A DNA stretch of 64,000 nucleotides, taken from NCBI RefSeq assembly GCF_004421105.1, contig NZ_CP038033.1, positions 2,003,659 through 2,067,658 on the forward strand. Direction: 5' to 3'. The notes beneath the pieces are model-generated. The model was not told the DNA's origin, ran no database searches, and saw only the letters and a program-made list of their open reading frames with translations. The stretch comes from Nitrosococcus wardiae. GTDB taxonomy: Bacteria; Pseudomonadota; Gammaproteobacteria; Nitrosococcales; Nitrosococcaceae. Of the stretch, positions 1-8,765 are shown in pieces (position 1 is the stretch's first letter; every line of letters starts with the position of its first letter). Both the position numbers and the translations under genes were made by a program.

Positions 1-150
1 TGGACAGCGGTGTGGGATTTCTGTGAAGTAAAGCTTCCCAATCCTGGGAGACCGTCCTAGAAAATGGCGATAAGATGCCGGGGGCGCACTGGCTTGTGGG
101 CAGCCGCAGCCGGTTGATCTTTGCCGAGAATTTGCTCCGCTACCGGAGAA
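1..150 (+). pseudogene. decayed internal fragment of acetoacetyl-CoA synthetase gene
   Basis: Bases 1-~147 align almost throughout with 8952-9095, an internal piece of the intact aacS gene downstream. By eye roughly four bases in five match. The copy is dead: a 1-bp deletion near base 30 shifts the frame and brings in a TAG at about 58-60, and a few extra bases interrupt it near 105. Similarity fades after about 150. The fragment may continue left of the window. It forms a direct repeat bracketing the five-gene island at 303-8573. Confidence 0.8.
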
Positions 151-302
151 TTGTTGCCGAGGTACTTATTCAGTTGCTACGCGATGAAATCGCCCCATTC
201 AAGCTTTGAGACGGCTATCGTAAGTGTTCGCGTTCTAGGTATTTTTCCTGATGCCGCGCCAAAAACATACATGATGGTCAAAGAAAGTATAAGGAGGCAT
301 TC

Positions 303-2714
303 ATGTCCCAGCCCGCCAAGACTTCCCAATCACCGTTTCTTGATGTGACCAGCTTTTCAGCTCCAGAGGCTGAAACAAATCAGGAACACGCTCTGCCTTC
401 AGCTCCGCTTCAGTCTGTCAGCCCTTTTGTTTCTGTTTATGAAATGGAAGACGGCGAGGAAAGAGTTGATCCGGAATCTGAAGAGTTCGTGCAATTCGTT
501 TCTGAACTATACGATGAAGAATTCGATGAAGCTGTCTTTGAACTGGTCACTGAAGCCTCCGAGCTATATGACAATCAGTTTGTTTCCAAGTACCGGCATC
601 CAGCCGAACAGGCAATGGAGGCCGAACGTATTTTGGAGGCGCATTTTTCGCCATTAGTCGGCGAGTTAGAGGTGCTTCTGGAGACAATGGCCGATGATAT
701 CGACCGCCGTGATCTCGAAGCTATGACTGAGACTGAAATAGATGCTTTCATTGACCACTATGCGCCCAGTCAGCCGCTTTCACCCGCCTTTGAAAACATT
801 TTTGGTTGGGCAAAAAAGAAAGTTAAAAAAGCACTCAAAAAGGGGATTGATTGGGTCAAGAAAAAAGGTAAGGCGCTGGCGAAAAAAGCTTTCAGATTTG
901 CCCTGAAAAAACTTAAAAAATATATAAAACCGTGGATTAAAAAAGTCATAACCTTTGCGATCAAAAAATTACCTAAGAAATATCAGCCTATGGCCCAAAT
1001 CCTGGCCAAGCGGCTGGGCTTCCAAAAAGAAATTGAAGATCAACGAGCGTTCGAAGGGGGCGAGGATACTGTGGGTGAAATCGGTCAGTTCCAGCAAGAA
1101 TTCGATTTGATGCTGGCGAATCTATTGTTCTCCGAGGATGAAACAGAACAGGAACTTATGCTGGCGGAAGTGATTTCCGAAGATCGGCAACCCGCCGCCG
1201 ATCCCGTGGGCGACTTGGATTATGCCCGTGAGCGGTTTATCGAAGGAGTCCTTGAATTAGAAGAAGGAGATGACCCAACTCCGCTTGTCGAGAACTTTAT
1301 TCCTGCTATCTTGCCTCTTGTGAAATTGGGTATACGCTTCCTTGGACGACCGAAACTCGTCAATTTCCTAGCTAAATATGTCGCAAGACTGATTAAACGC
1401 TTTGTCGGGCGCAAGTATGTTCGTCCCTTATCGAAAGCGATTGTCGATGCCGGCCTCCGGTTAATTAACCTTGAAGCAACGGAAGAAGATGCAATCCGAG
1501 CGGCAGGTGCCGCGGTTGCGACGACGGTTGAAGATACGATACAGCAGGTCGCCACGCTGCCCGATTATGTATTGGACGATGAAGAACTCTTAGAAGGCTA
1601 TGTGCTGGAAGCTTTTGAGCAGGCCGCGACGCGCAATTTGCCTGAAGTTCTTCCGGAAGAAGCTTATCTCAAGCGGCCAGACTTGCGCGAGACGAAAGGC
1701 CTTAGGGCGACCTGGATACTCCAGCCATTGCGCGGGAGAAAATTTTATAAAAAATACAGCCGAATCTTAAATGCCAAACTTTCTCCCCAGAAGCTGCGAG
1801 CTGTTAAAACTTACGGTGATATCCCTCTGGCGGAAATTATGCAGGAGCAACTTGGACTTTCGTCAGGTAAAGATATTGAGGCTAAGGTGCACCTCTACGA
1901 AATGCTGCCCGGCGCCATGCTCCCGCAAATCAGTAAAAACGAGCAAAACACTCCTGGCTTGGGAATGACTGCAAATTACGCCTATTCCCAATTACACCCC
2001 TTGACTCCTGAGGCGGCTGGAATATTGCTCGGGCAGCCTGGGCTGGGGCGTACGATGTCGCCTGAGTACCTCGACAACCGCCGTGTGACAGGCATTGGGC
2101 AACGTTTCTATTATTTGGAAATCCCAGGCGCACGGGCCCGGATGATACCTATGGCCGGCGCCAACGCAACGATGAGGCGTTGTAGTACAGTTAAGATCAT
2201 CCTGGATTTTGCCCGGCAGCAGATTCGAGTTTGCCACTTTCTTAGCGAAACCAAGGCGCAGGATATCGCTGTTAAGCTACGTCGGCAAATACCACTCGGT
2301 GTGGTGATGACTTCGTTGAGCTCGGGTATAGAATCTGGCCTGAAACATGCGTTAACCGGCGGGGTATGTAGCCATATAAAAATTATCCATGAGGCCATGA
2401 TGCCACAAAACGCGCGTGGCGCTGCGCTGATGGAAGTCCCCCCGTCCGTCAAAGAAAACTTGGTGATGAAACTAAAAGAATGGCTGGGAAAAGGGTTGAG
2501 TCATTACTTCCGGGAGCAGCCGCAGAGCTTTATCATTGCCACCGAAGATCCGACCGATGGCGTCACCTTGGCAATAACCCTGGATAATCTGTCCGGTTTG
2601 CCAGCCCTTCGCGACGCTTTGAAAAGGAAAACGATAGACCTGCGCAATATAGATTTCTCCGAAGCCATGCCGGAAATCCGCGTACAAACCATTCCAGGAT
2701 ACTACGGTGAATGA
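303..2714 (+). CDS. unknown 803-aa protein, paired SPF motifs and lysine-rich amphipathic segment
   Basis: First gene of a tight five-gene operon, with a strong AAGGAGG site just before the ATG. I do not recognise a named family. The N-terminus has two short motifs, SPFLD at residue 10 and SPFVSVYE at residue 40, in a low-complexity acidic context; the 1010-aa protein of the same operon has the same pair with the same spacing. Residues about 55-150 are acidic and helical. Residues about 168-237 are extremely lysine-rich with regularly spaced hydrophobics, as in a cationic amphipathic helix that could bind or permeabilise membranes or bind nucleic acid. The rest is mixed alpha/beta with no catalytic motif I can name. 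No classical signal peptide is seen. Function is inferred only from context, possibly a secreted or envelope-acting component. Confidence 0.85.
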   Translation: MSQPAKTSQSPFLDVTSFSAPEAETNQEHALPSAPLQSVSPFVSVYEMEDGEERVDPESEEFVQFVSELYDEEFDEAVFELVTEASELYDNQFVSKYRHPAEQAMEAERILEAHFSPLVGELEVLLETMADDIDRRDLEAMTETEIDAFIDHYAPSQPLSPAFENIFGWAKKKVKKALKKGIDWVKKKGKALAKKAFRFALKKLKKYIKPWIKKVITFAIKKLPKKYQPMAQILAKRLGFQKEIEDQRAFEGGEDTVGEIGQFQQEFDLMLANLLFSEDETEQELMLAEVISEDRQPAADPVGDLDYARERFIEGVLELEEGDDPTPLVENFIPAILPLVKLGIRFLGRPKLVNFLAKYVARLIKRFVGRKYVRPLSKAIVDAGLRLINLEATEEDAIRAAGAAVATTVEDTIQQVATLPDYVLDDEELLEGYVLEAFEQAATRNLPEVLPEEAYLKRPDLRETKGLRATWILQPLRGRKFYKKYSRILNAKLSPQKLRAVKTYGDIPLAEIMQEQLGLSSGKDIEAKVHLYEMLPGAMLPQISKNEQNTPGLGMTANYAYSQLHPLTPEAAGILLGQPGLGRTMSPEYLDNRRVTGIGQRFYYLEIPGARARMIPMAGANATMRRCSTVKIILDFARQQIRVCHFLSETKAQDIAVKLRRQIPLGVVMTSLSSGIESGLKHALTGGVCSHIKIIHEAMMPQNARGAALMEVPPSVKENLVMKLKEWLGKGLSHYFREQPQSFIIATEDPTDGVTLAITLDNLSGLPALRDALKRKTIDLRNIDFSEAMPEIRVQTIPGYYGE

Positions 2715-3963
2715 CAATGTAACGCGGGCGCAGCTTGTCCGCCAGATTGGACATTGGACCATGGCGGCGTCTAGGCTGGGCGAACTTGAGAGTCTCATTG
2801 CACCGAGCGCCTGGGAAGGGTTAGAACGCTATCTTGGCACGACGGTTCGCCAAAGATTGAGAGAGATGGTCGATCGGCTGCTCCGCCAGGGTGATCGGCT
2901 TCATACCGCCTTAAACGCGGCGCATGACGATAACGCTTTGAATCAGGTCCACCGGCAATTGGCCGATTTTCGCAAGCGTTACCTGCGCACCGAAATTACG
3001 CTGGATTTTTACGCCGACGCGATAAACACCCGAACGAATCCCCACCTGGCAGCGCTGCTTCGGGCCTGTGATATGCTGGCCTACCGCAGCATGGCACAGG
3101 TTCTTGACCCCATAGATAAGCCGATCCCTTTGGTTTTAACTTATGTGGATAAGGGATTAGGCGCTTCGATTCTGAAAGCAGGGCTTCGGCTTTGGGACCA
3201 GCATACAGAAAGCCCGGCTGCGGCGATAAAAATTGTCTATCACAACCTTTATCGCCCTACGGCGCTGATCCATGAAACAGGCCATCAGGTCGCCCACATT
3301 GTGGGTTGGAATGATGAATTGGCTACCGTGCTGGAAGAAGCATTTGCAGATGTGTCACCTGAAGTGGCTGAGATGTGGGCGGGATGGGCCAGCGAGATCG
3401 CAGCGGATGCTTTCGCCTTTGCTCATACTGGCTATGCCGCTGTAGCCGGACTTCACGATGTATTGTCCGGGAGCGACGCCTTAGTCTTCCGACATCGTTT
3501 AGGCGATCCCCATCCCGTTAGCTATATCCGCGTCCTATTAGGCATAGAGATGTGTCGGCAGTTTTATGGGACAGGGCCATGGGACGATCTGGCGCATGCC
3601 TGGACCAAAACCCATTCTCTGAAGAACGCCAGGCCTTTACCGGGCAAGCTACTACAACAATCGTTGGCGTTACTGTCGAAGGTGGTCCACATTGTGCTGC
3701 GGACACCCATGCGGGCTTTTCGGGGACGAACACTCAGTATGCTGATCGACCCCTCTCGTGTGAGTCCAGAAAGCCTGATACAGCTTGAGCGGCAATTAGG
3801 CCCTGCGCTTTACACTTCAATGCATTGGATATGGACGGAAGCTCTGCGCTTGCTGGCGCTTACCGGCTTGCAGGTGGCTACGATGCCGGAACAATCCGCC
3901 GAGATACTGAAAAAACAGGAAGCGTGGATGCTCCAGTTAGGCGCGTCGTTAAAAGCAGCTTGA
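2707..3963 (+). CDS. putative zincin metallopeptidase, 418 aa
   Basis: The GTG start at 2707 overlaps the end of the upstream gene by 8 bases, which indicates translational coupling. Residues 189-193 are HETGH, a canonical HExxH zinc-binding motif. Glu230, in a SEIAAD context 37 residues further on, is a plausible third ligand of gluzincin type, and a DPHPVSYIR segment near residue 260 resembles the conserved HP...R element of several zincins. The N-terminal 130 residues are helical and Arg-rich. No signal peptide or membrane segment is evident. It probably cleaves a protein substrate within or delivered with the operon products, either maturing a partner or acting as an effector. The exact peptidase family is not recognised. 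Confidence 0.8.
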   Translation: MNDNVTRAQLVRQIGHWTMAASRLGELESLIAPSAWEGLERYLGTTVRQRLREMVDRLLRQGDRLHTALNAAHDDNALNQVHRQLADFRKRYLRTEITLDFYADAINTRTNPHLAALLRACDMLAYRSMAQVLDPIDKPIPLVLTYVDKGLGASILKAGLRLWDQHTESPAAAIKIVYHNLYRPTALIHETGHQVAHIVGWNDELATVLEEAFADVSPEVAEMWAGWASEIAADAFAFAHTGYAAVAGLHDVLSGSDALVFRHRLGDPHPVSYIRVLLGIEMCRQFYGTGPWDDLAHAWTKTHSLKNARPLPGKLLQQSLALLSKVVHIVLRTPMRAFRGRTLSMLIDPSRVSPESLIQLERQLGPALYTSMHWIWTEALRLLALTGLQVATMPEQSAEILKKQEAWMLQLGASLKAA

Positions 3964-3994
3964 TTGTAGTGTTTTGTTAAGGAGGTAATAAATC

Positions 3995-4297
3995 ATGACA
4001 GACGAAAATCATAAATCAAAAAAAGGCGGCTCAGCAGGATCTGGGACGGAGCAAGGGGCGGATACTCAGGAAATTGTCCAATTGCTTACGGGTATTTTTG
4101 AAGAAGTCCAAGGTTTGGTTCAGACGCGGACCAGGCAACCCTTCGAAAAAGGCAGCTTACCGGACCAGGCGATTGAACAATTCAAGGCCATTAAAATTGC
4201 GCTTAGGGTACCTATACAACTCAATCCAAAGATAGAACCTCCCACATGGCACCTGCCTCCTATTAATCCGAGAGCACGCGCGAAGGAGGAGGAATAG
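3995..4297 (+). CDS. small hypothetical protein, 100 aa
   Basis: Third gene of the operon, with a good GGAGG site 31 bp after the metallopeptidase stop. The first 25 residues are polar and Gly/Ser/Lys-rich, followed by a short amphipathic helix (about 28-50) and a Pro-rich C-terminus with an N-P-K-I...P-P-I-N-P-R pattern. No domain is recognised and there is no signal peptide. Its size and position between larger operon members suggest a chaperone, adaptor or structural accessory, but that is only a guess from context. Confidence 0.7.
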   Translation: MTDENHKSKKGGSAGSGTEQGADTQEIVQLLTGIFEEVQGLVQTRTRQPFEKGSLPDQAIEQFKAIKIALRVPIQLNPKIEPPTWHLPPINPRARAKEEE

Positions 4298-4336
4298 TTT
4301 TTCTTTGCTGCCACAGTGTCACAGGAGGGATAAAAA

Positions 4337-5491
4337 ATGTTCAGACAATTTGCAGGGTCTTTTCCGGGATCGATGGGCGAGGGGGCGCGAAAACTTTTCC
4401 GGCTACACCCGGTGGAGTTAGCCGCCTTATTAGAACAAGCTTGGGAATTAAGAAGACATGATGAGGTCTCGCAAGGACATCCCTTTCGGCGAAGCAATCT
4501 TCCTGGGCTGCCCAACTATTTGCTCAAATTTTTTGCTTGTACCGAAGAAAATATTCAAACGATTTGTGAAACTCCGGGTCCCCAAGTTGAAGCCGTAAAT
4601 CCCCCGCCTAACAATCCTTGCTCAGAGCCCCGAGATCTCCCCCGTTGTGTAATGTGGGATCACCTCATCTATGCTTACATGGTTGAAAACACGCGGGTCT
4701 ATGAGATCTTCCGCAAAGTATTACATGAATTTCGACATGGTGAGCAATTAGGCGTTCCCATTGAAGGTGCTGAGCATTGGTTGCGTAACACAGAAGAGCT
4801 TTTTTACAAGGAACCAGCGTCGTTTTTTATCTATTCACTGGGCAGCTTTATTCGCCCTAATCTTTGTTCCATCCGCCGCAACGTCTATTACCGAATGTTC
4901 GGTATGGATCTGAATCATCAAGGCGAAGATAAGATACCTTACGAAAAGGCCAAGGCAGCCAATACTGAATTTGTATATATTTTCGAGGAATTTCTCCGTG
5001 AAGTGTGGCTGGGTATCATCAACGTTAATAACACGAGTGGTTCCAACCCCACTGATAATGCGGAAATAGCCAATCTCGCCGAAAAACTCCATGATATGCT
5101 GGTGACGCGCCGACTAGGCAGTAATCTAGCCCGTGAAGAATTTTTCTTTGTTTCCATGATGGCCTGGTTTCAGCTTACCTTGGAATTTGATTCTCCGATT
5201 GTGTTATCACTTCGCGCAGAAGGAACCAGTCCCGAGCAAAGACTGCACAAAATCGCCCAGCGAGTCGGTTTGCCTGCGCACGCCTTATCAAAAAATTTCT
5301 TCGATATGGCTGATGCGATTTCTAGGATTCTGATTCAGATCGAGACGGGTATTTACAATGATCCTGGAGCGGTACCCGCACTTTACACGCCAGTGCCTGG
5401 TGGGCCAGAGGCCGATATCAGGACGATTATTACCCATTGGTCGATTACTACGGGGCATGATTTGAAGGCCAGGAAAGTTACGTCGAATTGA
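4337..5491 (+). CDS. unknown 384-aa protein of the SPF operon
   Basis: Fourth gene of the operon, with an AGGAGGG site before the ATG and 39 bp after the previous stop. It is a soluble, mainly helical protein with a Cys-containing N-terminal third (Cys in FFACTEE, QTICET, NNPCSE, LPRCVMW), which could form disulfides or a metal site. The middle has a Phe/Tyr-rich patch around FYKEPASFFIYSLG. It has no SPF motif, no HExxH and no signal peptide. I do not recognise the family. Strict co-orientation and short spacing argue that it works with the neighbouring metallopeptidase and murein-targeting protein. Confidence 0.75.
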   Translation: MFRQFAGSFPGSMGEGARKLFRLHPVELAALLEQAWELRRHDEVSQGHPFRRSNLPGLPNYLLKFFACTEENIQTICETPGPQVEAVNPPPNNPCSEPRDLPRCVMWDHLIYAYMVENTRVYEIFRKVLHEFRHGEQLGVPIEGAEHWLRNTEELFYKEPASFFIYSLGSFIRPNLCSIRRNVYYRMFGMDLNHQGEDKIPYEKAKAANTEFVYIFEEFLREVWLGIINVNNTSGSNPTDNAEIANLAEKLHDMLVTRRLGSNLAREEFFFVSMMAWFQLTLEFDSPIVLSLRAEGTSPEQRLHKIAQRVGLPAHALSKNFFDMADAISRILIQIETGIYNDPGAVPALYTPVPGGPEADIRTIITHWSITTGHDLKARKVTSN

Positions 5492-5540
5492 CAACCTGTA
5501 CTGAATGACTAGATCTCGATAGGGAGTTTAACGGCTAGCT

Positions 5541-8500
5541 ATGGATTCGCAAAAGAAACATGCTGAGGGATATTCGTCCCAGTCCGGCTCAAAAGCTGAC
5601 CCTGCTTCACCATTCCTTGATGAAGAGCTGTTTTCATATGCTGAATTAGCGAAAGAAGAGAATCTGGATACCCGCTTAGAAACGTTTAAGATGGAAAGTC
5701 CTTTCCTGCATGTTTTTGAAAGATCGATGCCGCATGATTTACGCGAATCCGAGGCCGAGGAAGCTGAAGGATTCAGAGAGGATATTCGCGAGGGGGAAAT
5801 AGGCGAGGAACTAGAAGAAGAGGAAGAGTTCTTTGTTGAGCTAGAGCGCGAAGAAGAACTGGAAAAATCGCTCCTTACTGATGAAAGGATCGATGCGTTA
5901 GAAGGGTCGGAAACTGAGCCGCCTCCTAAATGGTTTACCGAGCGACTAGAGCCGTCCGGGGAAGAGGAGGATTTTGCCGAGACCGAACACTTTCACAATA
6001 TGCTCAAAGCGTTCCTGGACGAAGAAATTGACGAGAGGTTGGAGTACGAGCTCTCCCCCGGTATTGCTGACGCACTTCACAACCGCGATTGGGCTGGCGC
6101 TCTCAAGCTAGCGATAGAGGAAGGCTGGCGTGATGAGAACAAACTGACGAACCTTATATTCTTTGCACGGCATCCCGAACTCGCAGGTGGCAAGCTAACT
6201 CCGAAGCATCCGAAGTTCAAACAACTGAGCCGTGAGTGGATCACCATCCGCAACCGTGAGGTCTGGTCGGCGATTCAGAAGTTTGCGGAAAATCCCGCCC
6301 TCGTCGTCTCCGGCAAAGAGGTTGCCGCTGACCACCGACAGTTCTGGGGAAAGAGTGGAAGGAGATTTAAGGACATCATCGAACATGCTGCCAAACAGGC
6401 TGGCTTGAATGCGGGCTTGCTGGCTGCGACCCTGCTCGCCGAAACCGGCACCAGAAATGATTACCTTACAAATGACAAAGTCAGTTCTTACCGCATCGGA
6501 GTGGACGACTTCTACGACAGGCGGCATGCGATCGCGCGGCGGGTTTCAGCTTACGCGAAGATCGGCTGGGATCGAAAACAAAAGCCTGTGGAGCACCTGA
6601 ATGACGCAAAGGAACCGAGATTGGTCAAAACGATTAAGTTCGATTCCGGGCCTGACGCTCTTCTCGCTAGTGCGGTCTATCTGAAGTACGGCGAAATCCG
6701 GCTTCGCGAAGAGGCCGCAAAGCTACGCGGAGACTTCGACAAGCTCCCGTTGGAGACGCAATGGGCACTTATCCGAATGGCATTCAACGCAGGAGTCGGA
6801 GGGGCAACCAAGCATCTCGCCAGAGCCCTGAAAGGGGAGGACATCCTGGTTCGCAAAAACATTCCTCGCAAACCATATCAGACCAAGCGCAATGCCACCA
6901 TTCATACAGCTCGGGCGCAGCATCTCTCGGAGTGGATTTTCGGCGTTTCGATGAAGCCGACGATCCAACCAGAGGTCGAATCATCCGAGGCATTCGACGA
7001 AGAGGAGGGTATCGATGGATACGGTCTCGAGGAGACTATCGCGGAAGGTAAAATGCTCTTAGGAGAGGAATTTAGCGGACTACAGAACATTGAGTCCCGG
7101 GCAGGGGAGGAACTGCTTGAGGAGCCTTATGCTGAGAGGGGAGAGCTTTTGTTTGTTGAAGGAAAGGCAGAAGAAGCAGAGGAGTTCCCTGAGGCTGAAG
7201 CGCCCTTTGCAGAAGAGGAGTCTCTGGCTCTCGAAAAAGCAGAATTCGCTGTTGGGTCGGAAGAGGAGCCTGAAGAGTATCTCAATGAAGTAGAGCCTGT
7301 CGAGTTATTCGACGAACTGACCGAAGAAGAAAGTGAAGCGCTTATCCAGAGGAAGCTTAACGCAGCTAGTGTAAATCGAGCCATCCGCCTGAATGCCCGA
7401 TATGCCAAAAATCTAGGATGGGAGGAATATCGTGACCGTATTGAGGGTTACTTGGTGGTATCAAAGTTCTGGGTTCCTTCAATGTGGCCGGAGAGTGATT
7501 TTCCCAGAGCCGTTGCTCGCTGGCAGGAAAAACATGGTCTAAAACCTGACGGCATTATCGGGCCTAACAGCTGGAAACGCCTGAAGGTGATGATATGCGT
7601 AGGCTACAAACCAGGCGAAGTAGCGAAATCACGTACCCAACATGGTCACTTGAAGCAAGACGTGTTTATGACCAAGGGTGGGTGGCTTGTAATTGCAGAT
7701 TTTGCAGTTGGTCGAAGCGAGGTAAAGGCTTCCACACGTAGGGAAAAGTTGCTAAAAGAGTGGCTGAAAAAGTTGCAGGCGTATCCCCCTGACAAAATAC
7801 TCGTAACAGGACTTAGTGATTGTGTTGGCCAAGAGAATAATAATGAAGCCTTGCGACGCTCCCGCGCCACCGAAGTTGCTAAATTGATTGCTCCAAAGAT
7901 ACCAGCCAAGACCAAGATACGTTTCGGTCCAGGCAAAATGGGCCTGTATTTTGCCGATAACCTCACGTCTAAAAACAGAGCTGTGAACCGTAGCGTTTTG
8001 ATTCAGTGGAAACGAGTCTTTGAATTTGCTCCGGAGAAAGTACGGGGTGACGCAGCAAAGATCATGGCCAACGTGGTTCGATGCGCAGCCCTGTTAGCTA
8101 AGGATATTCCCGGTAAGCCCGGAGAACGCGTACGTAAAATGATTGGTATCGCCGAGCGCGTTGGATATCCGAAGAATCTGCAATTATGGTACTACAATCC
8201 ACAGCCGATGGTGGATTATTTTGACTGGCGAACGGGCAATAAGGAACGAGCCGTGATGACAAGGGACACGAAAGGAAAAATGCCGTTCGACGGCTACGCG
8301 GGCTACCTGCATGGCTCGTGGCGAATTTATCCGTTTAAGACGATGGCAAGAAAATTTGGATCTCTAGATATAAGCTCTTGTACACCCAGGATTCGACAAT
8401 TTCTGCTCTTCATGCACGACCAAATTGAAATATCTTTCCAAGAAATACAACAACGCATAGGAACTACATCTGTCGGTGGCGGCACATTGTACAAAGGGGC

Positions 8501-8573
8501 ACCAGAGGCGTTCTTAAAGCACTTACATGAACTTCGCGGGACACGAGACCACTTGTATTCTGCATTCAAGTAG
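5541..8573 (+). CDS. multidomain murein-targeting protein: SPF motifs, lysozyme-like, PG-binding, OmpA-like
   Basis: Last and largest gene of the operon (1010 aa). Order of parts: SPFLDEELF at residue 23 and SPFLHVFE at residue 53; a Glu-rich stretch (about 65-175); a lysozyme or transglycosylase-like domain (about 260-465) with a likely catalytic Glu301 in LLAETGTRN and a later AFNAGVGG that recalls the Ala-x-Asn-Ala-Gly signature of lytic transglycosylases; a second Glu-rich linker (475-605); a peptidoglycan-binding helix bundle (about 640-690, WQEKHGLKPDGIIGP); an OmpA-like domain (about 715-830, TGLSDCVG...RRSRATEVA); and an unrecognised C-terminal domain (about 840-1010). It should bind and may cut peptidoglycan. 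There is no signal peptide, so delivery may depend on the SPF N-terminus. It shares that N-terminus with the 803-aa protein. Confidence 0.85.
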   Translation: MDSQKKHAEGYSSQSGSKADPASPFLDEELFSYAELAKEENLDTRLETFKMESPFLHVFERSMPHDLRESEAEEAEGFREDIREGEIGEELEEEEEFFVELEREEELEKSLLTDERIDALEGSETEPPPKWFTERLEPSGEEEDFAETEHFHNMLKAFLDEEIDERLEYELSPGIADALHNRDWAGALKLAIEEGWRDENKLTNLIFFARHPELAGGKLTPKHPKFKQLSREWITIRNREVWSAIQKFAENPALVVSGKEVAADHRQFWGKSGRRFKDIIEHAAKQAGLNAGLLAATLLAETGTRNDYLTNDKVSSYRIGVDDFYDRRHAIARRVSAYAKIGWDRKQKPVEHLNDAKEPRLVKTIKFDSGPDALLASAVYLKYGEIRLREEAAKLRGDFDKLPLETQWALIRMAFNAGVGGATKHLARALKGEDILVRKNIPRKPYQTKRNATIHTARAQHLSEWIFGVSMKPTIQPEVESSEAFDEEEGIDGYGLEETIAEGKMLLGEEFSGLQNIESRAGEELLEEPYAERGELLFVEGKAEEAEEFPEAEAPFAEEESLALEKAEFAVGSEEEPEEYLNEVEPVELFDELTEEESEALIQRKLNAASVNRAIRLNARYAKNLGWEEYRDRIEGYLVVSKFWVPSMWPESDFPRAVARWQEKHGLKPDGIIGPNSWKRLKVMICVGYKPGEVAKSRTQHGHLKQDVFMTKGGWLVIADFAVGRSEVKASTRREKLLKEWLKKLQAYPPDKILVTGLSDCVGQENNNEALRRSRATEVAKLIAPKIPAKTKIRFGPGKMGLYFADNLTSKNRAVNRSVLIQWKRVFEFAPEKVRGDAAKIMANVVRCAALLAKDIPGKPGERVRKMIGIAERVGYPKNLQLWYYNPQPMVDYFDWRTGNKERAVMTRDTKGKMPFDGYAGYLHGSWRIYPFKTMARKFGSLDISSCTPRIRQFLLFMHDQIEISFQEIQQRIGTTSVGGGTLYKGAPEAFLKHLHELRGTRDHLYSAFK

Positions 8574-8621
8574 TATTACCAACATGGGATACACCGAAAA
8601 GAGAGTTTAGGGGTCTATTTA

Positions 8622-8635
8622 GGGGTCAGGTCTTA
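8622..8635 (-). repeat. CAAGACCTGACCCC-type motif at right edge of the SPF island
   Basis: Minus strand TAAGACCTGACCCC, one of about seven copies of this motif in the window (others near 21854, 22519, 25456, 27039, 28924 and 29192). It lies 50 bp after the last gene of the SPF operon. The motif marks several other breakpoints. Confidence 0.6.
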
Positions 8636-8765
8636 CATAGTGCATTTATGTACGGAGCGGATAATGGGCAGACGAGATGAAAGTGTTTTTTGAAGCAATA
8701 ATGGGCAGCCTGCTTTTAGGTTCATGGTCTATATATTTTAAGAGTGGCATCGATTTTAACGGATT

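Noticed and set aside
121-348. 75-aa open frame at the left end
   Set aside because: It runs through the decayed aacS fragment and across the start of the 803-aa gene and has no ribosome site or family similarity.
7127-7408. Ser-rich antisense open frame opposite the Glu-rich linker
   Set aside because: It is a shadow of the GAG/GAA-rich coding strand of the 1010-aa protein.
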